Source: Butyrivibrio sp. MC2013 (GTDB taxonomy: Bacteria; Bacillota; Clostridia; Lachnospirales; Lachnospiraceae). Taken from it: DNA of 64,000 bases. The notes below the pieces were generated by a model. It saw nothing but the letters and a program-made list of their open reading frames with translations. It did no database searches and was not told where the DNA came from. The translations under genes were made by a program, and so were the position numbers. Below are positions 8,243 to 20,700 of this stretch, in pieces. Positions within the stretch are counted from its first letter, which is position 1, and each line of letters begins with the position of its first letter. The stretch lies in contig NZ_AUKE01000004.1 of NCBI RefSeq assembly GCF_000424585.1, positions 124,001 to 188,000 on the forward strand, read 5' to 3'.

Positions 8243-9079
8243 TCAGTCAGTCTGCTCACTGCTCTCTTCCTGCAGATCCTCCGTATCTGACATACTGACC
8301 TTGCCTGCCAGCTGATGTCTCAGAAGTGCTATATCATATATTTCCTGCTTCATATCAAAAAAGCCTGCTCTGGGAAGGGACTGTATATTGGTATCCATTC
8401 TGCCAAGAGGCTGCCCCCAGAGGAATACATCCTTGGCATGCTGATCCGGAAGAGATAACATATAAGTATTGATAGCTCGTCCGAATGCAGGATCCTGTCT
8501 TAGTTCCCCGGGTTTCAGATCAAATTCGTCTATCTTGGGAGCCCCAACCACATCTATGTAAGGCGGAATCTCTCCAAAAGCCAGTGAAAAGAGTCTGATC
8601 TGGGTCCTGGCTTCCATAAGAAGCTTGCCCAGCCTGTTCTTGCCCTTCCACTTGGACGGGTCCGCTGAAAAAGGATCTCCTGCAGGCATGCCTATCCCCC
8701 ACTCTCCATCCAGAGGATTGGCAAATACCAGGATCTTATCCCCTGTAGACAGCAGAAGGTTTCCCATTTCCTTATTCTGCATAAATTTGCTCATGGCAGC
8801 TCTGATCACAATTCCTTCGCTGATAACATCCCACTGCATCGTAGAAAAGCCTTCAAACTGGCTGCTTCCCAGCTTCTTGATCTCCGAAGGTTCTTTTTCT
8901 TCCATGATCTTGTTAGCAACGTGTCTCCTGCCAAAGAGCATCATCTTATGATACATAACATACTGCATCATAGAATTATATTCACTTCCCGCATAGCGAA
9001 AAGGCGAAATCCTGCGAGGGCTAAATTCGCCGAAGGCTTCGTTTTCATTGTAGAAAAAGACAAGCTCTTCTTTCTTCAT
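8243..9079 (-). CDS. NADAR/YbiA-family (DUF1768) protein, probable N-glycosidase
   Basis: NADAR proteins remove damaged riboflavin intermediates (YbiA/RibX type) or ADP-ribose from modified bases by cleaving an N-glycosidic bond; the exact substrate here is unknown. Family features are the N-terminal FYNENEAFGEFSPRRISPF, the helix EYNSMMQYVMYHKMMLFGR, and later ISEGIVIRAAMSKFMQN and LLSTGDKILVFANPLDGEWGIGM split across neighbouring segments. After about residue 165 there is a C-terminal extension of roughly 110 residues with no domain I recognise. The ATG at 9079 has GGAGGG upstream and overlaps the stop of the D,D-carboxypeptidase gene by ATGA, so the two are translationally coupled. A 28-bp repeat follows the stop. 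Confidence 0.8.
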   Translation of the reverse strand: MKKEELVFFYNENEAFGEFSPRRISPFRYAGSEYNSMMQYVMYHKMMLFGRRHVANKIMEEKEPSEIKKLGSSQFEGFSTMQWDVISEGIVIRAAMSKFMQNKEMGNLLLSTGDKILVFANPLDGEWGIGMPAGDPFSADPSKWKGKNRLGKLLMEARTQIRLFSLAFGEIPPYIDVVGAPKIDEFDLKPGELRQDPAFGRAINTYMLSLPDQHAKDVFLWGQPLGRMDTNIQSLPRAGFFDMKQEIYDIALLRHQLAGKVSMSDTEDLQEESSEQTD

Positions 9080-10470
9080 GATCCCTCCTTAAGAGACGCT
9101 GTCTCATAAGAACCGGTGCCCATAACTCCCTGATATATCAGCGTATGATCATCTATGCAATTCCAGGAGCTGGTAGAATTGCCGGTGCAGCACACATAGC
9201 TTCTGCCATCATCAGCAACTGCAAAGCTTACTGCACAGTTACCGGACTGTACTACAAAGCCGGTCTTGCCGCACAGCACATCTCCGCCCAGATCTCTATC
9301 TTCAATCCTTCTGAGAAACCAGTTGGATATCTCTATACCCTCAGGATGCTCCTGTGTAGAGGTGGTAACATAATGATGACAGGACAGCACCTCCCTGCAA
9401 AGGTCATTATCAAGAGCTGTCTTCATGATCATAGCCATATCATAGGCTGTACAATAATGCTCATCATCATAGAGTCCTACGCAATTGGTAAAATGAGCAC
9501 TGCCGGATAGTCCCATATCTCGGAGCTTATCATTCATCATATCCACAAAGGCTTCATGAGAGCCGGCAACATAATCTGCCAGTGCCAGCGCAGCATCTGC
9601 GCCGGACGGGAGGATGAGGCCATAAAGCAGATCCTTTACAGGAACATCTTCTCCCACATCAAAGCCTACTGCGCTGCAGTCCCTGGAATAGGTATAATCC
9701 GTGATCTCCCTGGTGATCTCAACGCTGTTATCAAAGTCCTCCTCTGACAGATTCTCCACAGCCACCAGAAGTGTCATAACCTTGGTCATAGAAGCGGGAT
9801 ACATACGCTCCATGCTGTTTCTCTCAGCTACTATCTCCATATTATCAGCATCTACCAGTATGCCGTAGCTGCTGATCACATCCTCTCCAAAGCCTCCTGT
9901 AGAGGGCGTGATCTCGGCAGAATATACATTATCTTCCTCGATATCCCATTCTGCCTCGGCATCAGCGCTTTTCTCTTCAAAGTCATCAGCCGTATCATCT
10001 GCGCCGGCTATAACAGGAGCTGCAGGAGTCTCCTCTTCATATATGCTATCGTCAGCCATAGCCAGCTGTCTGTCATCACTTCCATTCTCTGTGGTGAATG
10101 CAGGCAGTCTCCTGACCACTGAAAGTCCTGTATATGCACCCCACAGACTTACTGTGCTAAGTGCAAGTGTCAGCACAAATCCCGGTATGGATCTCACAAG
10201 GCGCTTTCTCTGATCAGCCCTGTGCATATCCTTCTCCATCTCGGATATCCTGCGATTCATGGCGGCTCTGCGCCTTAAATATTCTCTATCTCTACCAGAC
10301 CTGTGTTCTCTGTCTGCTCTCCTGACAGGCCTTTGCACATAGGCATGGACATTTGTCCAATCCGCCTCATTTACGTTCAGGATCTCCAGATCATCATCTT
10401 CCAAGCTGTCATATAAGTCAGGTCTGTCAATTTCGCTAAAATGAGTGTTTCCCCCGATTTTATTCCCCAA
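9076..10470 (-). CDS. Membrane-anchored serine D-alanyl-D-alanine carboxypeptidase (peptidase S11)
   Basis: The enzyme trims the terminal D-Ala of peptidoglycan stem peptides outside the cell. It has a long basic and acidic cytoplasmic N-terminus (residues 1-92), a single membrane helix at about 94-114, an acidic linker, then the penicillin-binding domain. The three active-site motifs are SMTK (Ser227, Lys230), SGA (289-291, usually SGN) and KTG (402-404). Most S11 enzymes carry a cleavable signal and a C-terminal amphipathic anchor; here the anchor is N-terminal, type II. The start is TTG at 10468-10470, with GGGAG seven bases upstream. It is coupled by ATGA to the NADAR gene. A promoter candidate is at 10546-10575. 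Confidence 0.92.
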   Translation of the reverse strand: MGNKIGGNTHFSEIDRPDLYDSLEDDDLEILNVNEADWTNVHAYVQRPVRRADREHRSGRDREYLRRRAAMNRRISEMEKDMHRADQRKRLVRSIPGFVLTLALSTVSLWGAYTGLSVVRRLPAFTTENGSDDRQLAMADDSIYEEETPAAPVIAGADDTADDFEEKSADAEAEWDIEEDNVYSAEITPSTGGFGEDVISSYGILVDADNMEIVAERNSMERMYPASMTKVMTLLVAVENLSEEDFDNSVEITREITDYTYSRDCSAVGFDVGEDVPVKDLLYGLILPSGADAALALADYVAGSHEAFVDMMNDKLRDMGLSGSAHFTNCVGLYDDEHYCTAYDMAMIMKTALDNDLCREVLSCHHYVTTSTQEHPEGIEISNWFLRRIEDRDLGGDVLCGKTGFVVQSGNCAVSFAVADDGRSYVCCTGNSTSSWNCIDDHTLIYQGVMGTGSYETASLKEGS

Positions 10471-10522
10471 TTGAGCTCTCCCTTTTTATTCTGACGTGTT
10501 TGAAAAAAAGCAGGTAATTCCA

Positions 10523-10550
10523 TAAACAATTTTACCCTAAAACCGATAAT
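10523..10550 (+). promoter_or_regulatory. Sigma-28-like promoter motif on the plus strand
   Basis: TAAA (10523-10526), a 16-base spacer and CCGATAAT (10543-10550) match the SigD/FliA consensus spacing exactly. The same arrangement drives the two candidate small RNAs at 36.8-37.2 kb. No plus-strand gene follows, so either a short non-coding or antisense transcript starts here or the match is chance. It overlaps the minus-strand promoter candidate of the carboxypeptidase gene. Confidence 0.35.
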
Positions 10551-10575
10551 ATTTCACCCCTTGTAATATTTTCAA
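10546..10575 (-). promoter_or_regulatory. Candidate promoter for the carboxypeptidase-NADAR operon
   Basis: TTGAAA (10570-10575) and TATTAT (10546-10551) are 18 bases apart on the minus strand, about 75 bases before the TTG start. Confidence 0.5.
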
Positions 10576-10637
10576 AAATCTGCTATAGACCCCCGGAAAT
10601 TTTTAGAATCCTTGTCAGAATAAGGTCAAGCCAGCCA

Positions 10638-10684
10638 TTTGCTTTATTATTTGCTTTATTATTTGCTTTATTACTTGCTTTCTA
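10638..10684. repeat. 12-bp tandem repeat, about four copies
   Basis: TTTGCTTTATTA is repeated three times exactly (10638-10673) and once imperfectly (10674-10684), directly after the potassium channel stop codon. The unit does not fold on itself. It looks like slippage-prone filler. Confidence 0.85.
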
Positions 10685-10698
10685 ATCTCCTTAACAGA

Positions 10699-11436
10699 TC
10701 ATATTTCCAGCTTACTCTTTTTCCTGGTGATCTCATTCATATATGCAGCTGTAATGATACCTGACGGGAGCGCTATAACGCCCATTCCCACCATAGAAGA
10801 TATGACAGCAATGATACGCCCCGCCTGGCTCTGAGGCGCTATATCTCCGTAGCCTACAGTCAGTATGGTACAGCCGGACCAATATATGGCATCCAAAAAT
10901 GTGGGAAAGATCTCAGGTTCAACCTGGAACATAATAAGTGCACAGGCTATGACATATAGTAGGACCAGGATAAATACGGCAGCCAGCGGCCTCCATACCT
11001 TTCTCATAACATTACCGATAACCCTCATGGCTGTGGAATACCTGAGCACCTTAAAGAGCCTGACGATCCTAAGCAGCCTTGTCAGAGCTATAGTCTTGGA
11101 TACCGGAAAAAAGATAGCCATGACAGGTATTATGGACAATAGATCCACTATAGCCATAGGAGTAAAAGCATAGAACAAGTATGCCTTATAACTCCTGATA
11201 CCCATCTTGTAATCAGATGTAAAAAGGCGAAGAAAATAATCAAAAACAAATATACATGCAGTAATAATATCTATAGGAAAAGTAAAAGGATTCTCTCCTT
11301 TGATAGTAAGCGGCATAAGGCCGACGACAACCGCTATGAGCATCATAGTGTCATAGGCCTTACTGGTCTTATCCCCATCATGGGATACTTCTACTATCTC
11401 GTATATTCTCTTTTTTAATGTCATGAAATCAGCCAT
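10699..11436 (-). CDS. Voltage-gated-type potassium channel (Kv family)
   Basis: A six-helix ion channel subunit of the cytoplasmic membrane. Hydrophobic segments S1-S3 lie in the first 110 residues. S4 carries regularly spaced arginines (ALTRLLRIVRLFKVLRY). The pore has the potassium selectivity filter TVGYGD, followed by the S6 helix. No cytoplasmic RCK or cyclic-nucleotide domain follows; the protein stops shortly after S6 with a basic tail. I choose the third codon (ATG at 11434-11436), because GGGAG is eight bases from it but only two or three from the ATG at 11442. Tetramer formation and potassium selectivity are known for the family. Gating and physiological role here are not known. 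Confidence 0.92.
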   Translation of the reverse strand: MADFMTLKKRIYEIVEVSHDGDKTSKAYDTMMLIAVVVGLMPLTIKGENPFTFPIDIITACIFVFDYFLRLFTSDYKMGIRSYKAYLFYAFTPMAIVDLLSIIPVMAIFFPVSKTIALTRLLRIVRLFKVLRYSTAMRVIGNVMRKVWRPLAAVFILVLLYVIACALIMFQVEPEIFPTFLDAIYWSGCTILTVGYGDIAPQSQAGRIIAVISSMVGMGVIALPSGIITAAYMNEITRKKSKLEI

Positions 11437-11518
11437 GAACATTTCTCCCGTTTATACTAAGGCAATTACCGACCCTTTTGTCACAAAAAAGGCGCGGCCC
11501 TGCCGGCTGCTATCTCCT

Positions 11519-11668
11519 TCAGTAAATATACAAGCATACTCCCAATACTATTAACACTATGGACACAACCGCACATACAGCCATCACAAGCAGGTCTGCT
11601 ATATGCGTTCTCTTTACTTTACCTCCGTCATATATGAGTTCTTCTTCTTTGATCAGCTTTTCTTTCAT
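11519..11668 (-). CDS. Small single-pass membrane protein (49 aa)
   Basis: The frame is MKEKLIKEEELIYDGGKVKR followed by one hydrophobic helix of about 23 residues and a short tail. The ATG at 11666-11668 has a strong site, GGGAGG, six bases upstream, so I prefer it over an in-frame ATG 51 bases earlier. No family recognised. It lies between the giant surface protein gene and the potassium channel gene, all on the minus strand. Confidence 0.6.
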   Translation of the reverse strand: MKEKLIKEEELIYDGGKVKRTHIADLLVMAVCAVVSIVLIVLGVCLYIY

Positions 11669-11741
11669 GGAATCCTCCCTGATACTATATGTATACATTA
11701 TCGGACAAATATCATCCATTCTTCATTCATCTTTCATGCTA

Positions 11742-11772
11742 AAGACCCTGCACCATAAAGGTGCAGGGCCTT
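11742..11772 (-). terminator. Stem-loop terminator after the giant surface protein gene
   Basis: CCCTGCACC (11746-11754) and GGTGCAGGG (11760-11768) form a perfect 9-bp stem with a 5-base loop, about 30 bases after the stop. The following tract on the minus strand is TCTTT, so it is a moderate terminator; it has T-rich flanks in both directions. Confidence 0.7.
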
Positions 11773-11797
11773 TTCAGGTCATACCTTATCCGCCGGC

Positions 11798-14700
11798 TTA
11801 TTCTTTTTGCTCTCTACGATCTTTTCTGAATAGAAGCTCTGATAATGCTGTTCCCATTATGGTCATCATCAGCGCAGGAAGATCATAACTGCAGCTGCCA
11901 TAGAAGAAGAGGATCACAGCTATGCCATTAAAGATGATGAGCACAAAGTAGTGTCTGCTCTTTTTGTCCTTCTTCTTTTCTTCATCTTCATCAGCATATG
12001 CAGGATGATGATCCTGAGCATCTTTGTCATCTCTGTCATCTTTATCCTTCTCATCCTTCTTTCTGCCATAATAGATTATGATATACACAAGTGACAGGAT
12101 CAGCATCAATAGTATCAGAATATGGATGATGCATTTGCCACCAGCCGCCTCCTCTATAGCTATGCCTGCTGCCAGTATATAGAGCGAATCATTATCAATA
12201 TCGATGACTATCACCTGATCCCTGATGGCACCCAGTACCATTTCAGTTACAAGTTCACCGGATTCGTTCGTATAGACCCTCAGCAGCTGGGCATTTCCTG
12301 ACATGGATTCATCCCATATCTCATCAGGGATACTAAGGGTTACGCTCTTCTTGCTGTATTTTTCATCAAGAAGCACTTCTTCCTCTTCATTTACCTGCAT
12401 AAAGAGCTTTGCATCAAATGCACCTGCGATGGTATAGCCATCAGGGATCACAGCAGTTACATTTTCCAGTACTTCTTCAGTCAGCCTATCATCGTCTTTC
12501 TCTATCCTGACTTTGTAGAGACGTTTTTCGCTGCTGCCTTCATCGCCCTCAGGAATGCTTTCCCATATATCGATCACGTATCCGGAGCTTCTCTCTCCTG
12601 AATCCTCAGACCATAATAGCTTATCGCTATCAAATACGCTTCCTGCATTATCCAAACCGCTATCGTCCGCATCTTCAAATACAGATCTGCCACTTTCTTC
12701 ACGGCTGTCTTTTTCCGGCTCCTTTCCGTCAGCTTCGTCCGACTCTCTCCTATCATCATTCTTCTTGACCTTGGGCTTTTCATCAGGAAGCTTTTCTTTC
12801 TCATTATCAGGCTCTATGTCTGCGGTATTTTCCGAAGCAGGTGTGTCCCCTGCATCCCCTGTTGTCTTCTTGTCAGATGCCTGTTCTTTATTATCGTTTG
12901 CGGTTTCTGATTTATTTGCATCCTCACTTTCTGAAGGATTATCAGTAGCAGTCGTTCCAGGTGTTTCTTTAACAGCCTTTACAGTCAATAATCCGTTTTG
13001 ATATGTCAGCTCATAGCAGCTGCTCACATCCTGATCTCCGGCCATTATCACAGCTTCTCCGTTTATCTTATTGACCACTGAGCCTGGATTTACTATATAT
13101 CCCTTCTTGTTATCAGCTCTTACTCTGATAGAATCCTCTAATATCTCGTGCCCCTCTACCAGACTACCTTCTGTTATTGTCCAACTTTCCCTGGTCAGAC
13201 GCTTACCGTTGTATTTTCTTTGGGCAGAATCCGCAGTAATAGTCAAAGGTCTGGGAGTGATGATCAGCTTCACTGCTTTTTCAGCCTGCAGGTAGAGATC
13301 GCTCTCACGGCTGATCAGTGTCACTTCCAGTTCGCCCGTAGCTGTGAGACTGTCACTTTGAGCCTCGCGGTCTATAAGAGGCTGATCTTCATACTTAAGT
13401 GTCATAGGAATGTCACTTATCATGTGACTCGCTCCATCATATACGATCTCCAGATCCTCTGCATATATCTCCTGATGGCCTTTAGTAACTGTCAATAGAC
13501 CATTGTTGTAGCTTATAAGATAATTGGCAGTTTGATCTTTGCTGCCTTTCTTTATGACAGCAGCAGATGGGATATTATCGGCAGTTCCCACACTGTCAAG
13601 GCTGCCTGTCACAGTAACGCTTGTCAGGCTGTCGCCATCAGCAAGGCTCCCCTGAGTGATCCTGTAAGAATCTTTGGTAAGAATAATGCCGGGAAGATAA
13701 ACTGCAGACGCAGAGTCAGCTGTGATAGTTATCTTTCTTGGCAGCACAGTATATTTGCCTTTTACAGGACTCAAGCTATAATTGGCATTATCTGTATAGG
13801 GAACGATGTCATATTCACCCACATCCATACCATCTGCGTCACATCTATAGCTTATATCCGCATCGCCTTCTGCCGTTTCACTACCCTCTGTTATAGTGTA
13901 TTCCAAAGAAGCCATAGCTTCTCCATATATGCTTTCTTTATCCATAGCCTTAACAGTTACGGGCCTTGGAGTGATGGAGAGACTACCGTTTACATAGCTT
14001 ACAGCATAGCTGCCTGTGACATCTGTATCACCTCTCATGATACGCACAGCTGAGGGAACCATATTTCTTGTGCCTGCATTAGTCACAGAGCCCGAAAGAG
14101 TGATATCAGTTATCTCATCTCCCTGTACAAGGCCTGTGATATTACAAGCATCAAGCTTGTCATTAAGGCTTCTGTCATAGCAGCTCAGAGCTTCACCGTC
14201 ATACTCTCTGCTCAGCTCCTTGCCTTTTATGGTCAGTTCTGCCTGACTGACAGTTATATGTCCGTTATTGTAGCTGATATTATAATTGCCTGTTCTGTCC
14301 TCTTCACCATTCTTTATGATCAGAGCTGAAGGTGTAAGAGGAGTCTCTCCTGCATAAAGGCCAGTTCCTGTCAGAGTAATAGTGTCAGCCAGGTCACCTT
14401 CTGCCAGGCCCCTTCCGCCTATGCTTATAAGGCTATCTTCTGCGGCATAGCTTCCATCATAAGCCAGTTGAGTTCCGTCATATACCTTTGCCTGATCCCG
14501 GGCAGTAACAGTGATATTTCTCTTATTGATGATGATAGAGCCGTCATTGTAGCTTATGTTATAACAGCCTGTAACAACCTCATCAGCATCCTTTATCACC
14601 GCATCAGATACAGATACATCATAGCTTCCTACCAGCATGCCGTTACCTGTCAGAGTCAACTCGGCCACGCTGTCATTGCCTGCAAGGCCCATTCCGCCTA

Positions 14701-17700
14701 TAACATAATACTCATTATCACCATCATTCTTGTCAGACATATCCACCGGGCCTGCAAATGTCGCAGCCGATGCATTGTACTCAAGGCTTTGATCCTTGAA
14801 GCTTACCTGCAGATCCCTTGGTGTAAAGGATAATATGCCATCCTCATAATCTATGAGATAATCACCTGTCACATTTTCACCATGAGCATTTTTGATAACA
14901 GCAGTTCTCACATGAGAAGCTTCTGTATCTCCCACTCTCCTGGCAATACCATCATTATATACATCAACAGAGGCAACATGATCTCCCTCTGCCAGGGACG
15001 CTTCCTGATCCACGCTATATTCTATATCTGCCAGGCTGTGAGGACTTGCATCATAGACCTTGGACTTGCTATCAGCAGTAATAGTCAGCGCCTTTTGACT
15101 GATAGTGAGCGTTGCATCCACTGCAGCAGCAGGCAGATGATTAGCTGACTCAGTATAGCCTATCCTGATCTTGTAGCTGCCGCTATGAATAAATGACAGC
15201 TCTGACTGCTCTTCCCCAACATTTTCGTGACCTTCCTCATCTGTTGTCACAAGAGCATATGTGAATGCACCTCCCACTATTTCTTCTTCCGGATGGACTG
15301 TCCCGATCTCAGGGCTGAGAGTCCTGGGACTTCCATTATATGTATAGCTTCTGTCATCTACTGTTATAACAGGGACAGCCTTTGTCACAGTCAGGGTGCC
15401 GGGTATCAGACTATAGTCGTAGTTAGCTGATACATCCCTGTTATCATGTGCAGTATCAACTACTACTATGCTGGCTTCATCAATCTGATTAGAGCAGCTG
15501 CCAACCTCTGTTTGGCTGCTCTGTGATGTCATGGCAAGACCGGAGAGTACGTGCCCGGGCAAAAGACCTGTAGCCACAGCCAGCTTATCTGCTGCCACAC
15601 CCTCGCCTATCCCGGGAGCTGTAAGAGCACTTCCGTCATAGATCTTCTCATCACAAGGAGCTGTTATCTCGGCGGCTTTAGCCGTAATAGCCAGCTCTCC
15701 TGCTATATAGGTCACTGCATAGTTCGCCGTATTGTCTGCGCCGGACCTTGTGATCTGCAGATCATATGGCATATTATCCTCGCTGCCCACATCAGTTATG
15801 CTGCCTGCAAAACTAAGGCCCGAGATCTCATCACCTGCAATAAGGGCACTTGTCACTCCTTCGACCGTGCCTGAATATGCTATGGAATACATATCCGTAG
15901 TCAGACTGCTGCCATTAAATACACCGCTATGTGTCAGAGGAAGGTCATTGTATACTCTGCTCTCAGATGAGCCAGTGACAGTCACAGGTCTTGGAGCGAT
16001 CGTTACCAGGATAGTCTTACTGGATATCCACTCACCTTCTGTTTTGGCAGATAATACATCGACGCTGTAATGACCGCTCTCTGCCACATCCTTTATCTTG
16101 TATGTCCTCTCATCAGCACCTGTTATGACTGCGCCGTTCCTGTACCATTTAAAGGAGTATTCCGACTCTGCAGAGCCGTCAGAATAACCGGCTGTCATGG
16201 TCACTTCTTCGCCGTCATATTCTTTGGAATTGCCTTCAATATCCGTGGTAACCTTGGCACCTATGATAGGAGTATTCTTAACAGCCTGCTCACTGTCATT
16301 GCAGTTATTATTTCCATTTTCTCCTCTTTCATTAGCCAGCGCTCTGACCCTGAATTTGTAGAAGCCGTCTTCATTCAGATAATCATTGATATTCAGCTGA
16401 TTATCAGTCACGACCACAGTATCCAGCACTGTATCAGATCCCCAGTTGCCATTGTTTCCGGGAGCCATGATGATGGTCACCTCATAGGAGACCGTAACTA
16501 CGGAAGCAGGATCACTGCCTGCATTTTCTTCATATCCTGTTACAGGATCCCATCTAAGGAGCGCCCAAGGGTAATAACCGTCAGAGCTGTTCTCGAAATT
16601 CTCCGGAACTGCCAAAGTGACTTTATTGATGCTAAACTCCTTAACCTCCGAAGTAACCGAAGGATATGAATCCGTTCCTGCAGATCTGGCACATACTTCG
16701 TAATCTCCTGCCTCTGTGGGAACATTTTCGCTCCAAGCACTATCGTCCTCTCCATAAGGTCTGTAGAGTATAGTGATATCACCCATATCAGCGCCAAAGA
16801 GAGCTATGCATGTAGCAGGCTCCCTTGCAGAGCCGTAATCCCAGCTATTTGCCGTCAGTACCAGGCTGGCAGGATCACCGCTTGTAGGCTTTGTAATGGT
16901 GAAGAGCTTATGATCAGCAACCGCTATACTTTCACCGTTGTCCTGCCTAACAGCAGTAACGTTAACATATATATCATATGCCTGTGCCTTTTTGCCTCTT
17001 GGGAAGCTAAAGGACTCTTGATCCCAAACAACATCATACTGGTTTGTGACAACAAGGCCATTTTCCACAGTCTTTACTGTATCCTTGCCTGCATTTGACG
17101 CATTATATGTATAATTATTGAGCTTGTAATACCAGTTATATGTATAGCTGTAATCCACCTCTTCCTCATGACTAAGGACAGCTGTGTATACAGGGTGGAT
17201 AAGCGCGCCATAGGGGGCAGATACTGCATCGGAATCAATGGCAACTACTGCCTCTGCAGCTTTCTTTCTGAGAGTGAGCAAAAGCTCAATACTCAGTTCA
17301 TCCACGTCATCTGATATCGTAACAGCACCTGTAAAACTGCCATTTGCAGAATCATCTGCAACAGCAGCTGCTGCCACGCCTGTATCTGTTGAAGCTTCAA
17401 AAGTATCTATCTCATAGCCGGATCTGTATGTATGACTTCCATCTATGCCAAGGCTCGTCCACTCATATATCAGCTCTGTCTGAGCTTCTTCTCCGGCTAT
17501 CACCACCCTGGAGGGAGCAGCGGTGCTATCAGATATACGTACCTGTGCTGTTCCTGATGAGCTTATAGCCTGACTTGTCATTGCATCATCACTAAATACA
17601 GGAGTTACAAGAACAGCCTTTTTGGCTCCGGAAGCTGCACCAGCGCCGTATTGCCCCACATTCTGATAAGAGCTGTTATTATCTTCGTCTGCTATAGCAC

Positions 17701-20700
17701 AGATCGAAACTGTATATCTGCCGCTTCCGTTTGCCCTGATGATATCCGAGAAATCATATTCGTTTTCAGGATCACACGGGATAGTGGTAACAGGGTCATC
17801 TTCGCCCTCCTTTGTGAGCTCAAGCTTATAGCCTGCCACAGATACATTGGCAATGCCTGCCACCTCATTCCAGGCTACCACGCCTCCCTGCCAGCTAATA
17901 CCGCTTGGTGCAGGCAGAGATCTGCTGACAACTGTCAGCGTTGCCGGAAGATATGTGATATCATAGTTGCCGTTTATACCTTCAGCAGGGCTGGACGAGC
18001 TGATATCAATTGTATAAGCTCCTGTATCAGAGCCCGGCTGATAAAGGGGCGAAGTGGAATAATCCATGGAAAAGCCCTGTATATCACTAAAGCCTTCGCC
18101 ATCTATAAATCCGTCTCCTGTAAGACTGATGAGCCCGGCAGTAACATTATCTCCATATCTTATCTGAATATCATCAGGCTTAATGGCAAGTGCTTTGGCT
18201 GTAATATCTGAAAGAGCTGTTGTCTGGCTCAGATCACTGCCAAAGATTTCATGGCTGTCATAGAGCACAGCCTCTGCACCATTTGCAGCAGTCAGCAGTT
18301 CATACCTGGCTGCCAGAGGGCTGTCTGCCTTTATGGCAATAGTCAGATCAACAGGCTTTTCACTGCCCACATTTGCATCCCGGTAAGATGCTGTTACTGT
18401 GATCGCATCATCAGATAAGCCAAACTGAGTCTTGATATCTTCAAAGCTCTGATCTACATAGGGAGATGCTCCTACGTAATATCTGAATCTGGCATCTGCA
18501 AGACTTATATCAGACTGTGCTACGCTTCTTGTCCCATCATAAGTCTTTGCTGCTACTTCTATGCCCTCTATCAGGATATAGAATTTCTTGATAGTCAGGC
18601 TGCCCTCTTCTACCACAATATTGTAATTGCGGGTATATAGTCCGCCTTCTCCCGAAGCCACATTGGCAGGTGTCACGCTATAGGTCCCCGGCAAAGAATC
18701 CCCGCTTGCAGCACAGCTAAACTCTACTTCATAGCTTCCCGCTGACAAAGTAAGTGCTTCGTTAGTATATACATCCACATAGCCATCTTCACTGCCTATG
18801 ATCTTGGCCTTTTCATTATTATTCTTGATAGTACGTATCCTGTCTCCGTATACATAATCTGTCAGCTTAAAGCTGCCGTCATATATAGTAGGAGGATACT
18901 CCACACCATAATTGATATATGCATCAACTGCATAATAGTGAAGGTTCTTCTTGGCCACATACAACAGACCGGAGCTCTCACCTGCCAGTCCCGAAGAGAT
19001 ATGGTAATCTATGCTGTAATTAGTATCGGAATAACGTATATCGTCATCCACATTCATTGCATAATAGCCGCAGTCATGACTTTTGCCTGCTGCCGGACTT
19101 ACCACTGCAGCATAGTCACAATTCACCTTAGTCCTTACAGGATCAGTAAGACCTGCCATGATGATGCTCTCATCTTCCGAAACGGCATTCTCGATGACAA
19201 ACTCATGCTCAGATGCCGGACTACCGTATGTCACAGTCTGATTAACGATCTTTACGGTGATATCCCTTGGAGTAATAGCAGCAGGCAGCTCAAAGTCATC
19301 ATTTACAAGAAGATAATCATGGGCCTTTTCTCCTCCAAGCACAGCTTCTGTCACCAGGAGCTTATCAGCACCCAGAATGTTATTATCTGTGTCAGCCACA
19401 TTCTTGTCATTATATACAGCAGCTATAGAGGTCAGGACAAGCAAGTCCGCATCTGATGCAAGCACGCCCGAAGCAGCTACTCCATCAAGATTTCCAAAGC
19501 TGTAATATCCATGAGAAGCTGCAGCGCCCATGACTGTGCTCCTTGAAGCAGCATCAGTATAGACATTACCATCATAGGTCTTAGTGATCGCAGGAGCCGA
19601 GTCTATTCCGCTGACACTGATGGGTCTTCTAGTGACTGTAATGATCGCCGGATTCTCATGATCCCAGCCCACATTATATTTTTCTGAGCTAAAGCCCTCT
19701 ACAAAATGGTGCCCCGAATCTTCGCCCTCTGTTTTTTCCACAAAGAATACATAATAGGTCCCAACATCAAAAGCTTCAAAGAACGAAAGGCTGTCATCTA
19801 TGTTAAAAGTATGTCCTTCTGAAACTGCATTTACATATTCGCCCTGCACCTTCTTCATGATCGAAAGCCTGGGATATCCTGATGCTACATTCACATCACC
19901 ATTCTCTATACTGTCAGCCTCTGCAAGACCCAGCAGTTCATAGGCAAAAATATCAGCATCAGGGCTTTCTCCATATACAATCTGGGCACCTGCACCTGTC
20001 ACACGTACATTGACCTTGCCATCCTTGACTATGCACGCAGTGGTAGCCTGCTGGCTATGCACCGCATCAATGATATAATTGCCGTATGATCCTGTAGCCT
20101 TAATAGCTACACCTCTTTGATCCTCTTCTGTGAGATAATAATGTATGGCAACAGGCTTATCGTCTCCCACATATATGGTGTCAAAATCACCGCTCTTTCC
20201 AATATTTTCCAGCGTCAGGCTATCACCGGCATATATGGAGCTCGTCCCGTCACTTGCCAGGCTTATAACTGCATCAGACAGATCAAGATCTGCCAGAGTC
20301 GTGCCGTCGTATTCTCTGTCTATACCCCTTATACCGCTTATGACGACAGGACACTTTTCTATGGTCAGTGTTCCCTTGCCATACTCTATTACATAGTTAT
20401 CTGTGATAACATTCTTTCTGTCATGTTCATCCAGAGTGTAAATGGTCAGATCTGCAGCAGCTATATCCGAATATACTCCGGCATTCTTATAGCTTGCCGT
20501 TGCCCTGGCGTTATAATGTTCCCCTGCAGGCAGCAGGTATTCATAATAATCGCCGTCAGCACTGTCCTTGGTCTCGAATCTGAATTCATCCCTGCTGTCA
20601 AGCATAGTCTGGCTTCCCGCATTGTATACCTTAGACAGATCCTTGGGATAAACCTTGATATATCTGGGCAGTATCCTGTAGCTCTGATTCTGTAGTGTGA

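Noticed and set aside
11470..11518. Terminator after the 49-residue membrane protein gene
   Set aside because: A GC-rich stretch precedes TTTTTT, but I can only pair four bases cleanly, so it is not listed as a feature.
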